The notes under the pieces are model-generated. The model was not told the origin of the DNA. It ran no database searches and worked only from the letters and a program-made list of their open reading frames with translations. A DNA stretch of 64,000 nt from CBDFGK01 sp965247075 (GTDB lineage: Bacteria; Pseudomonadota; Gammaproteobacteria; Pseudomonadales; Halieaceae), in the NCBI GenBank assembly GCA_965247075.1, contig CBDFGK010000003.1, forward strand, positions 248,001 through 312,000. The letters are read 5' to 3'. The position numbers were made by a program, and so were the translations under genes. Positions 43,701 through 52,888 of the stretch are shown piece by piece (position 1 is the first letter of the stretch; each line of letters starts with the position of its first letter).

Positions 43701-44962
43701 ACCGGGTGCTCGCGAATAGCTTCGGCGAGAATATCCCAAACCTCTGGCGGTTCGCGCTCAACCATCTTCTTGGCGGCCTTGATAGTAGTCGCCAGGCCAC
43801 GCAACTCCAACTTGCCAAAAATGAAGGGCTTGAACAATTCCAGGGCCATCTTCTTGGGAAGACCACACTGGTGCAGGCGCAGGGTTGGTCCTACCACGAT
43901 GACAGAACGGCCGGAGTAATCGACTCGCTTACCCAACAGGTTCTGACGGAAACGACCCTGCTTGCCTTTGATCATATCGGCCAGCGACTTGAGCGGACGC
44001 TTGTTGGAACCGGTAATGGCACGACCGCGTCTACCGTTATCCAACAGCGCATCTACCGCTTCCTGCAGCATCCGCTTTTCGTTGCGCACGATGATGTCAG
44101 GCGCGTTCAGGTCCAACAATCGCTTGAGGCGGTTGTTGCGGTTGATAACCCGACGGTACAAATCGTTGAGGTCTGAGGTCGCAAAACGGCCGCCGTCCAG
44201 GGGCACCAAGGGACGCAGATCCGGCGGCAGTACTGGCAGTGCATTGAGAATCATCCACTCAGGCTTATTGCCCGATGTGGCGAAGGCCTCCATCAGTTTC
44301 AGACGCTTGGACAGCTTCTTGATCTTGGTCTCACTGTTAGTGGCGGGAATTGCTTCCCGCAGGGTGGCCACTTCCTGGCTGATATCGAGCTGAATCATCA
44401 GCTCTTGTACAGCCTCGGCTCCCATCTTGGCGGTGAATTCGTCACCAAACTCTTCCATGGCTTCGTAGTACTGCTCATCGGTGAGCAACTGTCCATGCTC
44501 CAGCGTAGTCATACCGGGATCGGTTACCACGTAAGATTCGAAGTACAGTACCCGCTCGATATCACGCAAGGTCATATCCAACAGCAGGCCGATACGAGAC
44601 GGCAGCGACTTCAGAAACCAGATGTGTGCAACCGGACTGGCCAGTTCAACGTGGCCCATGCGTTCGCGACGCACTTTTGTCAGTGCTACTTCTACGCCAC
44701 ACTTTTCACAAATGACTCCGCGGTGCTTGAGACGCTTGTATTTCCCGCACAGGCATTCGTAGTCTTTTACCGGACCAAAAATCTTGGCACAGAACAGACC
44801 ATCCCGCTCCGGTTTAAAGGTACGGTAGTTAATGGTCTCCGGTTTTTTCACTTCGCCGAACGACCAGGAGCGAATCATCTCCGGGGATGCGAGACCGATC
44901 CGGATGGCGTCAAACTCTTCTGATTGTCCCTGGGACTTCAACAGATTAAGCAAGTCTTTCAA
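40736..44962 (-). CDS. rpoC: RNA polymerase beta' subunit
   Basis: Beta' carries the catalytic magnesium site of RNA polymerase. The 1408 residues include the N-terminal zinc site CLCGKYKRLKHRGVICEKC, the rudder region, the absolutely conserved NADFDGDQMAVH with the three catalytic aspartates, the trigger-loop region with GEPGTQLTMRTFHIGG, and the second zinc site CETRYGICSTCYGRDLARG. The stop codon is 2 bp from the target duplication of the ISNCY-type element, so the transposon sits at the very end of the gene without harming it. Confidence 0.98.
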   Translation of the reverse strand: MKDLLNLLKSQGQSEEFDAIRIGLASPEMIRSWSFGEVKKPETINYRTFKPERDGLFCAKIFGPVKDYECLCGKYKRLKHRGVICEKCGVEVALTKVRRERMGHVELASPVAHIWFLKSLPSRIGLLLDMTLRDIERVLYFESYVVTDPGMTTLEHGQLLTDEQYYEAMEEFGDEFTAKMGAEAVQELMIQLDISQEVATLREAIPATNSETKIKKLSKRLKLMEAFATSGNKPEWMILNALPVLPPDLRPLVPLDGGRFATSDLNDLYRRVINRNNRLKRLLDLNAPDIIVRNEKRMLQEAVDALLDNGRRGRAITGSNKRPLKSLADMIKGKQGRFRQNLLGKRVDYSGRSVIVVGPTLRLHQCGLPKKMALELFKPFIFGKLELRGLATTIKAAKKMVEREPPEVWDILAEAIREHPVLLNRAPTLHRLGIQAFEPVLIEGKAIQLHPLVCAAYNADFDGDQMAVHVPLTLEAQLEARALMMSTNNILSPANGEPIIVPSQDVVLGLYYMTRDRINARGEGMIFADVSEVHRAYSAGHVHLQARIKVRIQQILMNEAGETEEKTSIEETTVGRALLWEVVPAGLGYEVINRPMNKKAISRVLNVCYRIVGLKATVIFADQLMYMGYEYSTRSGSSIGVNDLVIPDEKTSIIGFAEAEVKEIENQYASGLVTQGEKYNKVIDIWSRANDLVSKSMMDGLSKETVVNRDGDKVGQDSFNSVYMYADSGARGSPAQIRQLAGMRGLMAKPDGSIIETPITANFREGLSVLQYFISTHGARKGLADTALKTANSGYLTRRLVDVAQDLVVTEDDCGTDHGLLMMPVIEGGDIIESLGDRVLGRTVGRDVIRPGTDDEIAVTAGTMLDERWVERLEEMSIDEVEVRSPITCETRYGICSTCYGRDLARGHRVNMGEAIGVVAAQSIGEPGTQLTMRTFHIGGAASRATAVDNIQVKAAGTIRLHNLKFVEHSSGNLVAVSRSGELALIDDRGRERERYKLAYGATILVHDNTEVSAGDVVATWDPHTHPIITEVAGTAKFSGMDENITIKRQTDELTGLSSISVTDPAERPTAGKDIRPAISLVDDKGEELCLAGTNVPAHYFLPAGSIVSLDDGVQVGVGDVIARIPQEGSKTRDITGGLPRVADLFEARKPKEPAILAEISGTVSFGKETKGKRRLVITPTDGSALPDGSDHYEALIPKWRNLSVFEGETVEKGEVVSEGPPSPHDILRLKGTVQLAEYIVNEIQDVYRLQGVKINDKHIEVIVRQMLRKVLITGSGDSSLIKGEQVEYTTFLEENERLLAEGLIAAQGTRELLGITKASLATESFISAASFQETTRVLTEAAVTGKRDRLRGLKENVVVGRLIPAGTGLAYHEERKRKREAELVSPEGTVSVQEIEAALAEALQADS

Positions 44963-45018
44963 GGCTATTCCTCCACAAGGGATAACTGCAAACAGTTACC
45001 CGAAAATCCAAAAACGTG

Positions 45019-48000
45019 TTAATCGTGCTCGAGATCGATATCGATACCCAGAGAACGAATTTCCTTAACCAACACATTGAAGGATTCGGGCATGCCCGGC
45101 TCCATGCGATGATCGCCATCAACAATGTTTTTGTACATCTTGGTTCTACCGGCAACATCATCCGACTTAACGGTCAACATTTCCTGCAAGGTGTACGCCG
45201 CGCCATAAGCTTCCAATGCCCACACTTCCATCTCTCCGAAGCGCTGGCCACCGAACTGCGCCTTACCGCCCAGCGGCTGCTGGGTAACCAGGCTGTAGGA
45301 GCCGGTGGAACGAGCATGCATCTTGTCATCAACCAGGTGGTTCAACTTGAGCATATACATGTAACCGACCGTTACCGGGCGATCAAATGCTTCGCCACTG
45401 CGACCATCGTACAAGGTAAACTGGCCGCTATCGGGCATGTCGGCAAGTTTCAACAGATCCTTGATAGATGCTTCTTCCGCTCCATCAAACACCGGCGTTG
45501 CCATTGGCACTCCTGCGCGCAGGTTTTGCGCCAGCGCCAGCACTTCCTCATCAGTCAGGAACTTAAGATCCTCAGCCTGACCTGCGCCGTTGTTGTAAAT
45601 GGCTTCGAGGTACTTGCGAATTTCAGCAGCCTTCTTCTGCTCGCGAATCATGGCATCAATCTTTTGGCCCAAGCCTTTGGCAGCCATACCCAGGTGGGTC
45701 TCAAGAACTTGTCCAACGTTCATACGCGAAGGTACGCCCAGCGGATTGAGAACGATATCAACCGGCTCACCGTTCTCATCGTAGGGCATGTCCTCTACCG
45801 GCATGATCACCGATATCACACCCTTGTTACCATGACGTCCAGCCATCTTGTCGCCCGGCTGAATACGGCGCTTGATCGCCAGGTAAACCTTGACGATCTT
45901 GAGCACACCCGGCGCCAGGTCGTCACCGCTCTGGAGCTTGCGACGCTTGTCTTCAAAACGCTCTTCCAACAGCTCGCGCTGTTCCTTGAGCTGATTCTGT
46001 GCAGCAGCCAGCGATTGATTCATATCGCCGCCGGCTATCTTCAACTTGAACCACAGCTCGCGGTCCAGTTCTTCCAGAATCCTGGGCGTCAGGCTGGTAC
46101 CCTTGGTCAGACCACCACTTACCGTCTTCATGCCGTTGAGCATGTTAGCCAGGCGGGAGTACATCGCCTCTTCAAAGATGCGGTATTCTTCGTCCAGGTC
46201 CTTGCGATACTCATCCAGTTGAGCCTTTTCAATCTGCAGTGCGCGCGCGTCTTTCTCCAGACCATCGCGAGTAAAGACCTGTACATCGATAACCGTACCC
46301 TTGGTGCTGGTAGGTACTCGCTGGGAGGTGTCTTTGACGTCCGAGGCTTTTTCGCCAAAGATGGCACGCAACAGCTTCTCTTCCGGCGTCAATTGGGTTT
46401 CGCCCTTGGGCGTTACCTTGCCGACCAGAATGTCACCTGCATCTACTTCTGCACCGATATAGACGATGCCGGATTCATCCAGCTTGGACAGAGCGCTCTC
46501 ACCAACATTGGGGATGTCAGCAGTAATCTCTTCCGATCCCAGCTTGGTGTCACGTGCAATACACGTCAGTTCCTGAATATGGATAGTGGTGAAACGATCT
46601 TCCTTCACTACCCGCTCGGAAACCAGTATGGAATCCTCAAAGTTGTATCCGTTCCAGGGCATGAACGCTATGCGCATGTTCTGTCCCAGCGCCAGTTCAC
46701 CCATATCGATGGAGGGACCATCGGCCAGAATGTCACCCCGCGCAATTACATCACCTTCTTTTACAATGGGACGCTGATTAATACAGGTATTCTGGTTGGA
46801 GCGGGTGTACTTGGTCAGGTTGTAAATATCTACCGGCGCATCGTCTTTGCCCACATCGGCATCACTGACACGCACCACGACGCGACTCGCATCCATACTA
46901 TCAATTACACCGCCGCGGCGGGCTACCACACAGACTCCGGAGTCCGTTGCCACGTGGCGTTCCATGCCAGTACCTACCAGTGGCTTTTCGCTGCGCAGAG
47001 TCGGCACAGCCTGGCGCTGCATGTTTGAACCCATCAGGGCCCGGTTGGCGTCATCGTGCTCCAAAAACGGGATCAAGGACGCCGCCACGGATACCACCTG
47101 GCGTGGAGACACGTCCATATGGTCGACCCGCCCTGGAGGCATTACCGTGAACTCATTGAGATGCCGCACCGCGACCAAATCTTCGGTGAACCGGTTCTTC
47201 GCATTGAGCAGTGCCGAAGCCTGGGCAATTACATACTGCCCTTCGTTAATAGCCGAAAGGTATTCGATCTCATCGGTTACCACGCCATCAATTACCTTGC
47301 GGTAAGGGCTCTCGAGGAAGCCATAATCGTTGGTGCGCGCATAAGTTGCCAGTGAGTTGATCAGACCAATGTTTGGACCTTCCGGCGTCTCAATGGGGCA
47401 GACACGACCATAGTGGGTCGGGTGTACGTCGCGAACCTCAAAGCCGGCGCGCTCACGGGTCAGACCACCTGGGCCCAGGGCAGAAACGCGACGCTTGTGA
47501 GTCACCTCTGAGAGCGGGTTGTTCTGATCCATAAACTGGGACAGCTGGCTGGAGCCAAAGAACTCTTTGACGGCCGCTGCTACTGGCTTGGCATTAATGA
47601 GATCCTGGGGCATAAGACCCTCGCTCTCAGCCATGGACAGACGCTCCTTGACGGCACGTTCTACCCTGACCAGGCCAACACGGAACTGGTTTTCAGCCAT
47701 TTCGCCAACACTGCGCACGCGGCGGTTACCAAGGTGGTCAATATCATCGACCATGCCCTTGCCGTTGCGAATATCTACCAGCGTCATGAGCACATCCACG
47801 ATGTCTTCTTTAGCGAGAATACCGCTACCCACGGCTAAATCGCGGCTCAGACGGCGGTTGAACTTCATGCGACCCACAGCCGACAGATCGTAACGATCCG
47901 TTGAGAAGAACAGGTTCTGGAACAGGTTCTCGGCAGACTCTTTGGTCGGCGGCTCACCCGGGCGCATCATGCGATAGATTTCTACCAGGGCTTCCAGCTC

Positions 48001-49089
48001 GCTACGGGTTGTGTCTGCACGCAAGGTGTCAGAAACAAAGGGGCCACAATCGAGGTCGTTGGTGAAGAGAGTCTCAATATCTACAATGCCCTGCTCCGCC
48101 AGACCGGCGAGCACTTCCTCGGTAAGTTCCGTATTGCATTCATACAGAACTTCACCGGTTTCAGTGTCGACCAGGTTCTTGGCCAGTGAACGACCCAGAA
48201 CATATTCCAGGGGAACTTCCAGCTTCTTCAGTTTCGCTTCATCCAACTGGCGAATATGACGCGCCGTAATGCGGCGGCCCTGCTCGACAATCAGCTTGCG
48301 ACCAAGCTTGATATCAAATGCTGCTACCTCACCACGCAAACGCTCGGGAACCAGGTCGATTGTATAGCCACCTTCACCATCGGCATGGAAGGTATTGATA
48401 TCGTAAAACATGTGCAGAATTTCTTCTGTCTGGTAACCCAGGGCACGCAGCAGAATAGTAGCCGGCAATTTGCGGCGGCGATCAATGCGCACAAAGACCA
48501 GATCTTTGGCATCGAATTCAAAATCCAGCCATGAGCCACGGTAGGGAATGACACGGGCAGAATAGAGCAACTTGCCAGATGAATGTGTCTTGCCTTTATC
48601 GTGATCAAAGAACACGCCGGGAGAGCGGTGTAGCTGGGAAACGATAACCCGCTCAGTACCATTGATGACGAAGGTACCGTTGTCGGTCATGAGGGGTATT
48701 TCCCCCATATAGACTTCCTGTTCCTTAATATCCTTGATGGTCTTGTTGGCTGATTCCTTATCGTAAATGATCAACCGAACCTTTACTCGCAGGGGAACCG
48801 AGTAAGTAACACCGCGCAACTGACATTCATTGACATCAAAAACCGGTGATCCAAGAGCGTAATCAACATACTCCAGTGCCGCATTGCCGCTGTAGCTGAC
48901 AATCGGAAATACGGACTTAAAGGCGGCGTGAAGACCGTGGTTACCGCGCCCGCTCAGCGGCACGCCATCCTGTGTAAATTTGCGATAGGAATCCAGTTGG
49001 ATTGCCAAAAGATATGGCACATCCATCACTTTAGGCATAGTGCCAAAGTCTTTGCGAATCCGTTTCTTCTCAGTGTACGTGTAGGTCAT
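45019..49089 (-). CDS. rpoB: RNA polymerase beta subunit
   Basis: Beta forms one claw of RNA polymerase and binds rifampicin. The 1356 residues begin YTYTEKKRIRKDFG and include the rifampicin-pocket sequence SSQLSQFMDQNNPLSEVTHK, which looks wild type, followed by GRVCPIETPEGPNIGLINSL. The C-terminal KFNDMMKG-equivalent region reads QPLGGKAQFGGQRFGEMEVW. The gap to rpoC is 56 bp. Confidence 0.98.
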   Translation of the reverse strand: MTYTYTEKKRIRKDFGTMPKVMDVPYLLAIQLDSYRKFTQDGVPLSGRGNHGLHAAFKSVFPIVSYSGNAALEYVDYALGSPVFDVNECQLRGVTYSVPLRVKVRLIIYDKESANKTIKDIKEQEVYMGEIPLMTDNGTFVINGTERVIVSQLHRSPGVFFDHDKGKTHSSGKLLYSARVIPYRGSWLDFEFDAKDLVFVRIDRRRKLPATILLRALGYQTEEILHMFYDINTFHADGEGGYTIDLVPERLRGEVAAFDIKLGRKLIVEQGRRITARHIRQLDEAKLKKLEVPLEYVLGRSLAKNLVDTETGEVLYECNTELTEEVLAGLAEQGIVDIETLFTNDLDCGPFVSDTLRADTTRSELEALVEIYRMMRPGEPPTKESAENLFQNLFFSTDRYDLSAVGRMKFNRRLSRDLAVGSGILAKEDIVDVLMTLVDIRNGKGMVDDIDHLGNRRVRSVGEMAENQFRVGLVRVERAVKERLSMAESEGLMPQDLINAKPVAAAVKEFFGSSQLSQFMDQNNPLSEVTHKRRVSALGPGGLTRERAGFEVRDVHPTHYGRVCPIETPEGPNIGLINSLATYARTNDYGFLESPYRKVIDGVVTDEIEYLSAINEGQYVIAQASALLNAKNRFTEDLVAVRHLNEFTVMPPGRVDHMDVSPRQVVSVAASLIPFLEHDDANRALMGSNMQRQAVPTLRSEKPLVGTGMERHVATDSGVCVVARRGGVIDSMDASRVVVRVSDADVGKDDAPVDIYNLTKYTRSNQNTCINQRPIVKEGDVIARGDILADGPSIDMGELALGQNMRIAFMPWNGYNFEDSILVSERVVKEDRFTTIHIQELTCIARDTKLGSEEITADIPNVGESALSKLDESGIVYIGAEVDAGDILVGKVTPKGETQLTPEEKLLRAIFGEKASDVKDTSQRVPTSTKGTVIDVQVFTRDGLEKDARALQIEKAQLDEYRKDLDEEYRIFEEAMYSRLANMLNGMKTVSGGLTKGTSLTPRILEELDRELWFKLKIAGGDMNQSLAAAQNQLKEQRELLEERFEDKRRKLQSGDDLAPGVLKIVKVYLAIKRRIQPGDKMAGRHGNKGVISVIMPVEDMPYDENGEPVDIVLNPLGVPSRMNVGQVLETHLGMAAKGLGQKIDAMIREQKKAAEIRKYLEAIYNNGAGQAEDLKFLTDEEVLALAQNLRAGVPMATPVFDGAEEASIKDLLKLADMPDSGQFTLYDGRSGEAFDRPVTVGYMYMLKLNHLVDDKMHARSTGSYSLVTQQPLGGKAQFGGQRFGEMEVWALEAYGAAYTLQEMLTVKSDDVAGRTKMYKNIVDGDHRMEPGMPESFNVLVKEIRSLGIDIDLEHD

Positions 49090-49248
49090 CTGTACTCCCC
49101 GGCATCGTTTCCCTTCGGCACAACCTCACAGGTCATACCGCTGCCCCAAACAGGGGTTAAATCTCTTTTTTGAAGCGGCAAAAGGCCGCCGCAGATTTTA
49201 CTCCCCGGCAGCCTCTGCACACTCGCAGCCCAGGCTGAACAACCGAGC

Positions 49249-49629
49249 TTACTTAAGCTCAGCGGAACCACCGGCTTCAACAAGCTGCTTGAGGACGTCG
49301 TCTGCTTCGTCCTTGGAAACACCTTCTTTAATTGCAGAAGGAGCTCCATCAACCAGGCCTTTGGCTTCTTTCAAGCCCAGACCGGTTACTGCACGTACAA
49401 CCTTGATAACAGCAACTTTCTTTTCGCCGGCCGAAGTCAGCATTACATCAAATTCGGTCTGCTCTTCAGCAGCAGCACCGACGTCGCCGGCAGCGGCTGC
49501 CGGAGCTGCTGCTACGGCAGCCGCCGCAGATACACCAAACTTTTCTTCCATCGCTTCGATGAGCTCAACGATGTCCATCACGCTCATCTCAGCTACTGCA
49601 TTTAAAATATCGTCTTTAGACAGAGCCAT
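49249..49629 (-). CDS. rplL: 50S ribosomal protein L7/L12
   Basis: L7/L12 forms the flexible stalk that recruits translational GTPases. The 126 residues show an N-terminal dimerisation helix (ILNAVAEMSVMDIVELIEAM), an alanine-rich hinge, and the C-terminal domain KKVAVIKVVRAVTGLGLKEA followed by KGLVDGAPSAIKEGVSKDEA. It follows rplJ by 34 bp. The 159-bp gap to rpoB contains inverted repeats that could be a partial terminator or RNase III site; I cannot assign them. Confidence 0.98.
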   Translation of the reverse strand: MALSKDDILNAVAEMSVMDIVELIEAMEEKFGVSAAAAVAAAPAAAAGDVGAAAEEQTEFDVMLTSAGEKKVAVIKVVRAVTGLGLKEAKGLVDGAPSAIKEGVSKDEADDVLKQLVEAGGSAELK

Positions 49630-49663
49630 GACTCATATCTCCTTAGCTGATGTGTTTAACCGC

Positions 49664-50197
49664 TTACGCGGCTTCGTTTTGTTTCTGATCACGAACCGCC
49701 GCAACGGTACGTACCAGCTTTCCAGGTACTTCATTCATCGTCCGTACCAGCTTGGTTACAGGCGCCTGCATCACACTCATCAACAAAGCGAGAGCTTGAT
49801 CACGCGTCGGCAACCTGGCCAATACATCCAACTGTTCTGCACCCAGTAACTGGCCACTGACCGCCAATGCTTTCACCTCGAACTCATCGTTCTCTTTAGC
49901 GAAGTCCTTAAAGAGTCGTGCAGCTGCGCCTGGATCTTCCATAGAAAATCCGAACAGGGACGGACCCGACAGTGTCTCGGTGACACATTCGTATTCCGTA
50001 CCTTCAAATGCGCGCTTGGCCAGAGTGTTCCGTACAACACGGAGGGTAATCCGGTTTTCACGAGCATCTTTGCGCAATGCAGTCATCTGGTCCACGGTGC
50101 AGCCGCGCGAGTCGGCTATCACCAGGGACAGTGCACTGTTGGCTGCCTCATTGACTTCAGCAACGATCGCTTTCTTGTCTTCGAGTCCAATTGCCAC
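49664..50197 (-). CDS. rplJ: 50S ribosomal protein L10
   Basis: L10 anchors L7/L12 dimers to the 50S stalk base and represses its own mRNA. The 177 residues begin AIGLEDKKAIVAEVNEAANS and include VIADSRGCTVDQMTALRKDA. The start is a GTG at 50197 with AGGAG 8 nt upstream. It lies 283 bp after rplA, behind the L10 leader. Confidence 0.97.
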   Translation of the reverse strand: MAIGLEDKKAIVAEVNEAANSALSLVIADSRGCTVDQMTALRKDARENRITLRVVRNTLAKRAFEGTEYECVTETLSGPSLFGFSMEDPGAAARLFKDFAKENDEFEVKALAVSGQLLGAEQLDVLARLPTRDQALALLMSVMQAPVTKLVRTMNEVPGKLVRTVAAVRDQKQNEAA

Positions 50198-50480
50198 TGG
50201 ATATACTCCTGATTAGTACATGTTAGATGATCCAACCACCACGGTTGATTCACCTCCATCTGCGAAGGCTGGGGAAAGCCCCGATTAAGTGATTGCCTGC
50301 CTGCTGCGCTCACGCCTACGGTCTTTGATGGCCTTTAGTACTCAGCTAAAGCTCTACGAGCCGGCGCCTCTTCCAAAGACCTCAAAGCTGATCAGTACCA
50401 CCGGTAGGTCAAGTACCTGATCAGTTGCTTCGCATCCATGCAAAGCATTTGAGTGATCACCCCTTGTGGGGGCAATCCGA
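50198..50480 (-). promoter_or_regulatory. L10 leader region (rplJ autoregulation)
   Basis: This 283-bp rplA-rplJ spacer is the usual place of the structured L10 leader, where the L10/L12 complex binds. The minus strand carries AAAGACCGTAGGCGTGAGCG, close to the conserved core AGACC-GTAGG followed by GCGCA, and several stems. The assignment rests on position and that core. Confidence 0.6.
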
Positions 50481-51176
50481 TCAAATTTCCAGTGTTGACT
50501 GGTCTATTGCCAGTCCGGGACCCATGGTTGTGCTCAGGACCACTTTTTTCATGTAAATGCCCTTGGCAGCCGCCGGCTTGGCCTTGATCAGGTCAACCAG
50601 AACCGCTTCAAGGTTTTCCTTGATGGCGTTTAACTCAAAATTAATCTTGCCAATACCGCCATGAACGATGCCGTTTTTGTCGGTGCGGTAACGTATCTGA
50701 CCGGCCTTGGCATTTTTAACTGCGGTTTCAACGTCAGGGGTAACCGTGCCGGTCTTGGGGTTAGGCATAAGCCCCCGAGGACCTAACACCTGGCCCAGCT
50801 GACCTACAACGCGCATGGCATCAGGCGAGGCAATGACAACATCAAAGTTCATCTCGCCGGCCTTGACTTGCTCAGCCAGGTCTTCCATGCCTACCAGGTC
50901 TGCGCCGGCAACCTTGGCCTTGTCCACATTGTCACCCGATGTAAATACCGCAACGCGAACATCGCTGCCGGTACCGTGTGGCAGCGTGGTTGCACCGCGC
51001 ACCGCCTGCTCGGATTTCTTGGCGTCAATACCCAGATTTACCGCCACTTCAACCGACTCGGCAAATTTCGCGGTGGCGCACTCTTTCAAAAGGCTTACTG
51101 CCTCCCCAAAAGAGTACTGCTTACCAGCTTCAACTTTTTGCTTGATTGCGCGTACGCGCTTGCTCTGCTTAGCCAT
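50481..51176 (-). CDS. rplA: 50S ribosomal protein L1
   Basis: L1 forms the mobile E-site stalk and represses the L11 operon. The 231 residues include LGIDAKKSEQAVRGATTLPH, GPRGLMPNPKTGTVTPDVET and KAKPAAAKGIYMKKVVLSTT, all diagnostic. Its ATG overlaps the rplK stop by 1 bp. Confidence 0.98.
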   Translation of the reverse strand: MAKQSKRVRAIKQKVEAGKQYSFGEAVSLLKECATAKFAESVEVAVNLGIDAKKSEQAVRGATTLPHGTGSDVRVAVFTSGDNVDKAKVAGADLVGMEDLAEQVKAGEMNFDVVIASPDAMRVVGQLGQVLGPRGLMPNPKTGTVTPDVETAVKNAKAGQIRYRTDKNGIVHGGIGKINFELNAIKENLEAVLVDLIKAKPAAAKGIYMKKVVLSTTMGPGLAIDQSTLEI

Positions 51177-51610
51177 TAGTTCACTCCCTCGGTTTCAATA
51201 CCGGCGGACCGGGCGCTACCGGCGATGGTGCGAACGGCCGCATCCATATCAGCGGCGGTCAGGTCCGGCCACTTGGCTTCGGCTATTTCTTCCAGTTGGG
51301 CACGGCTAACCTTGCCAACTTTGGTGGTATTGGGTGTCTCGGAACCACTCGTGATCCTGGCCGCCTTGCGCAACAGAACTGATGCGGGCGGAGTTTTTCT
51401 GATAAAGGTGAAACTGCGATCGGCATACACGGTAATCACTACCGGTGTGGGCAGTCCGGGCTCCATACCTTGGGTCTCTGCGTTGAAAGCCTTGCAGAAA
51501 TCCATAATATTTACGCCGTGTTGACCCAGTGCAGGACCTACCGGTGGACTGGGGTTTGCCTGACCGGCAGGCACTTGCAGCTTTATATAGGCTTCAATTT
51601 TTGCAGCCAC
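51176..51610 (-). CDS. rplK: 50S ribosomal protein L11
   Basis: L11 binds the GTPase-associated centre of 23S rRNA, the thiostrepton site, and is needed for RelA response. The 144 residues show KLQVPAGQANPSPPVGPALG and the C-terminal rRNA-binding domain with GSARSAGIETEGVN. It is 105 bp from nusG; that gap contains a REP-like palindrome. Confidence 0.98.
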   Translation of the reverse strand: MAAKIEAYIKLQVPAGQANPSPPVGPALGQHGVNIMDFCKAFNAETQGMEPGLPTPVVITVYADRSFTFIRKTPPASVLLRKAARITSGSETPNTTKVGKVSRAQLEEIAEAKWPDLTAADMDAAVRTIAGSARSAGIETEGVN

Positions 51611-51654
51611 TTTACTTACTCCCTGGGTTCAAACGCCTTACTGGGACTCCGCAT

Positions 51655-51679
51655 GGGGACAGACTTCAAGTCTGTCCCT
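51655..51679. repeat. REP-like palindrome between nusG and rplK
   Basis: GGGGACAGACTT, one base, and AAGTCTGTCCC form a nearly perfect 11-bp stem. It shares GGGGACAGAC with the element at 35029-35056. No T-run follows on either strand. Confidence 0.7.
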
Positions 51680-51715
51680 GATCGAAGCGCTTTCAGGCTC
51701 CCCTGTTGTTAGCGA

Positions 51716-52249
51716 TCAGGCCTTTTCGACCTGACCAAATTCCAGTTCTACCGGGGTAGAACGTCCAAAAATCAGTACAGCCACCTGCAGGCGGCTCTTC
51801 TCGTAGTTAACTTCTTCTACAACACCGTTGAAGTCGTTAAAAGGCCCGTCCACAACCCGCACCATTTCGCCGGGTTCGAACAAGGTCTTGGGACGCGGCG
51901 CTTCCACCCCGTCTTCTACCCGCTGCAGAATGGCCTTCGCCTCCGCCTCGGTAATGGGTGCCGGCTGATCAGCCTTGCCTCCAATAAAGCCCATAACCCT
52001 GGGCGTATCCTTTACCAGGTGCCAGGTGTCGTCACCCAGCTCCATTTGTACCAGCACGTAGCCTGGAAAAAACTTGCGCTCACTGCGGCGCTTCTGGCCA
52101 CCGCGCATTTCCACAACCTCTTCGATCGGGACCAGCACATCGCCAAAACGGTCCTGCATATTGTGCAGTTCAATCCGCTCTTGCAGAGCAGCGGCTACCT
52201 TCTTCTCATAACCGGAATAGGCGTGCACGACATACCAACGCATAGACAT
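51716..52249 (-). CDS. nusG: Transcription termination/antitermination factor NusG
   Basis: NusG binds RNA polymerase through its N-terminal domain and Rho or S10 through its C-terminal KOW domain. I start it at ATG 52249 (MSMRWYVVHAYSGYEKKVAA, 177 residues). The frame extends upstream to 52294 over unrelated residues that overlap the secE stop region. The NGN core RKFFPGYVLVQMELGDDTWH and the KOW motif FEPGEMVRVVDGPFNDFNGV are intact. Confidence 0.97.
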   Translation of the reverse strand: MSMRWYVVHAYSGYEKKVAAALQERIELHNMQDRFGDVLVPIEEVVEMRGGQKRRSERKFFPGYVLVQMELGDDTWHLVKDTPRVMGFIGGKADQPAPITEAEAKAILQRVEDGVEAPRPKTLFEPGEMVRVVDGPFNDFNGVVEEVNYEKSRLQVAVLIFGRSTPVELEFGQVEKA

Positions 52250-52266
52250 TTTTAAACCTGCTCCAG

Positions 52267-52629
52267 CTATCCAATAATCAGTGAAACCATCCACCCCAAC
52301 AGGGAATCAAGGCCCCACAAAAGCAGTGCTACCACTATGACAAAACCCACAACTATTACCGTGGTTTGTACCGTTTCCTGCCGCGTCGGCCACACGACTT
52401 TGCGAATTTCTGTGCGCGAGCCCTTGGCTAGATCCCAAAATGCCGTGCCCTGCGCAGTCTGCAAGGCAATAAAGCCCGCCAGCAACCCCAGAACCAGCAA
52501 TGCCAACACTCGGTATAACAGGGATTGGTCGGCATAAAAGCTATTGCCGTATACCCCCGCTGCCACCAGTGCTACTACCAACAACCACTTCGCGGTATCA
52601 AACCGGCTGCTGCTTGCTTCAGTACTCAT
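52267..52629 (-). CDS. secE: Preprotein translocase subunit SecE
   Basis: SecE clamps SecY in the inner membrane. The start is ATG 52629 (MSTEASSSRFDTAKWLL, 120 residues), with AGAGG upstream; the longer frame has no family match. Three hydrophobic helices are visible, as in Gammaproteobacteria, and the conserved amphipathic stretch EIRKVVWPTRQETVQTT precedes the last helix. It lies 17 bp ahead of nusG. Confidence 0.97.
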   Translation of the reverse strand: MSTEASSSRFDTAKWLLVVALVAAGVYGNSFYADQSLLYRVLALLVLGLLAGFIALQTAQGTAFWDLAKGSRTEIRKVVWPTRQETVQTTVIVVGFVIVVALLLWGLDSLLGWMVSLIIG

Positions 52630-52728
52630 GTAAGCTAACCACCTCTGTGATGTGCCCTTGGGCATCTGCCCCCACCATAGCGCCTGCGGCAACTATAAAT
52701 AAATCGCCTGCGGCCGCCACTATAAAAG

Positions 52729-52804
<76 letters not shown>

Positions 52805-52855
52805 AACATTACTACCAATACGACAAAGCCGAGCTGCGGCTCGGCGTTTACTAAT

Positions 52856-52888
52856 GGGGTCAGAGCCGGCTGGGCCGGGTCTGACCCC
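52856..52888. repeat. REP-like palindrome after tuf
   Basis: GGGGTCAGAGCC and GGGTCTGACCCC flank a 9-nt centre. It adjoins the tuf duplicate and the stem GGCAAGTCG...CGACTTGCC-type repeat (with one change here) downstream of the tuf stop. Confidence 0.65.

Noticed and set aside
45016..47028. 670-codon open frame on the plus strand opposite rpoB
   Set aside because: It mirrors a highly conserved gene, has no ribosome binding site or domain, and such antisense frames are common in GC-rich genes with strong codon bias.
49090..49248. Stem-loop in the rplL-rpoB gap as an attenuator
   Set aside because: Inverted repeats are present, but no T-run follows on the coding strand and I cannot separate a partial terminator from a processing site.
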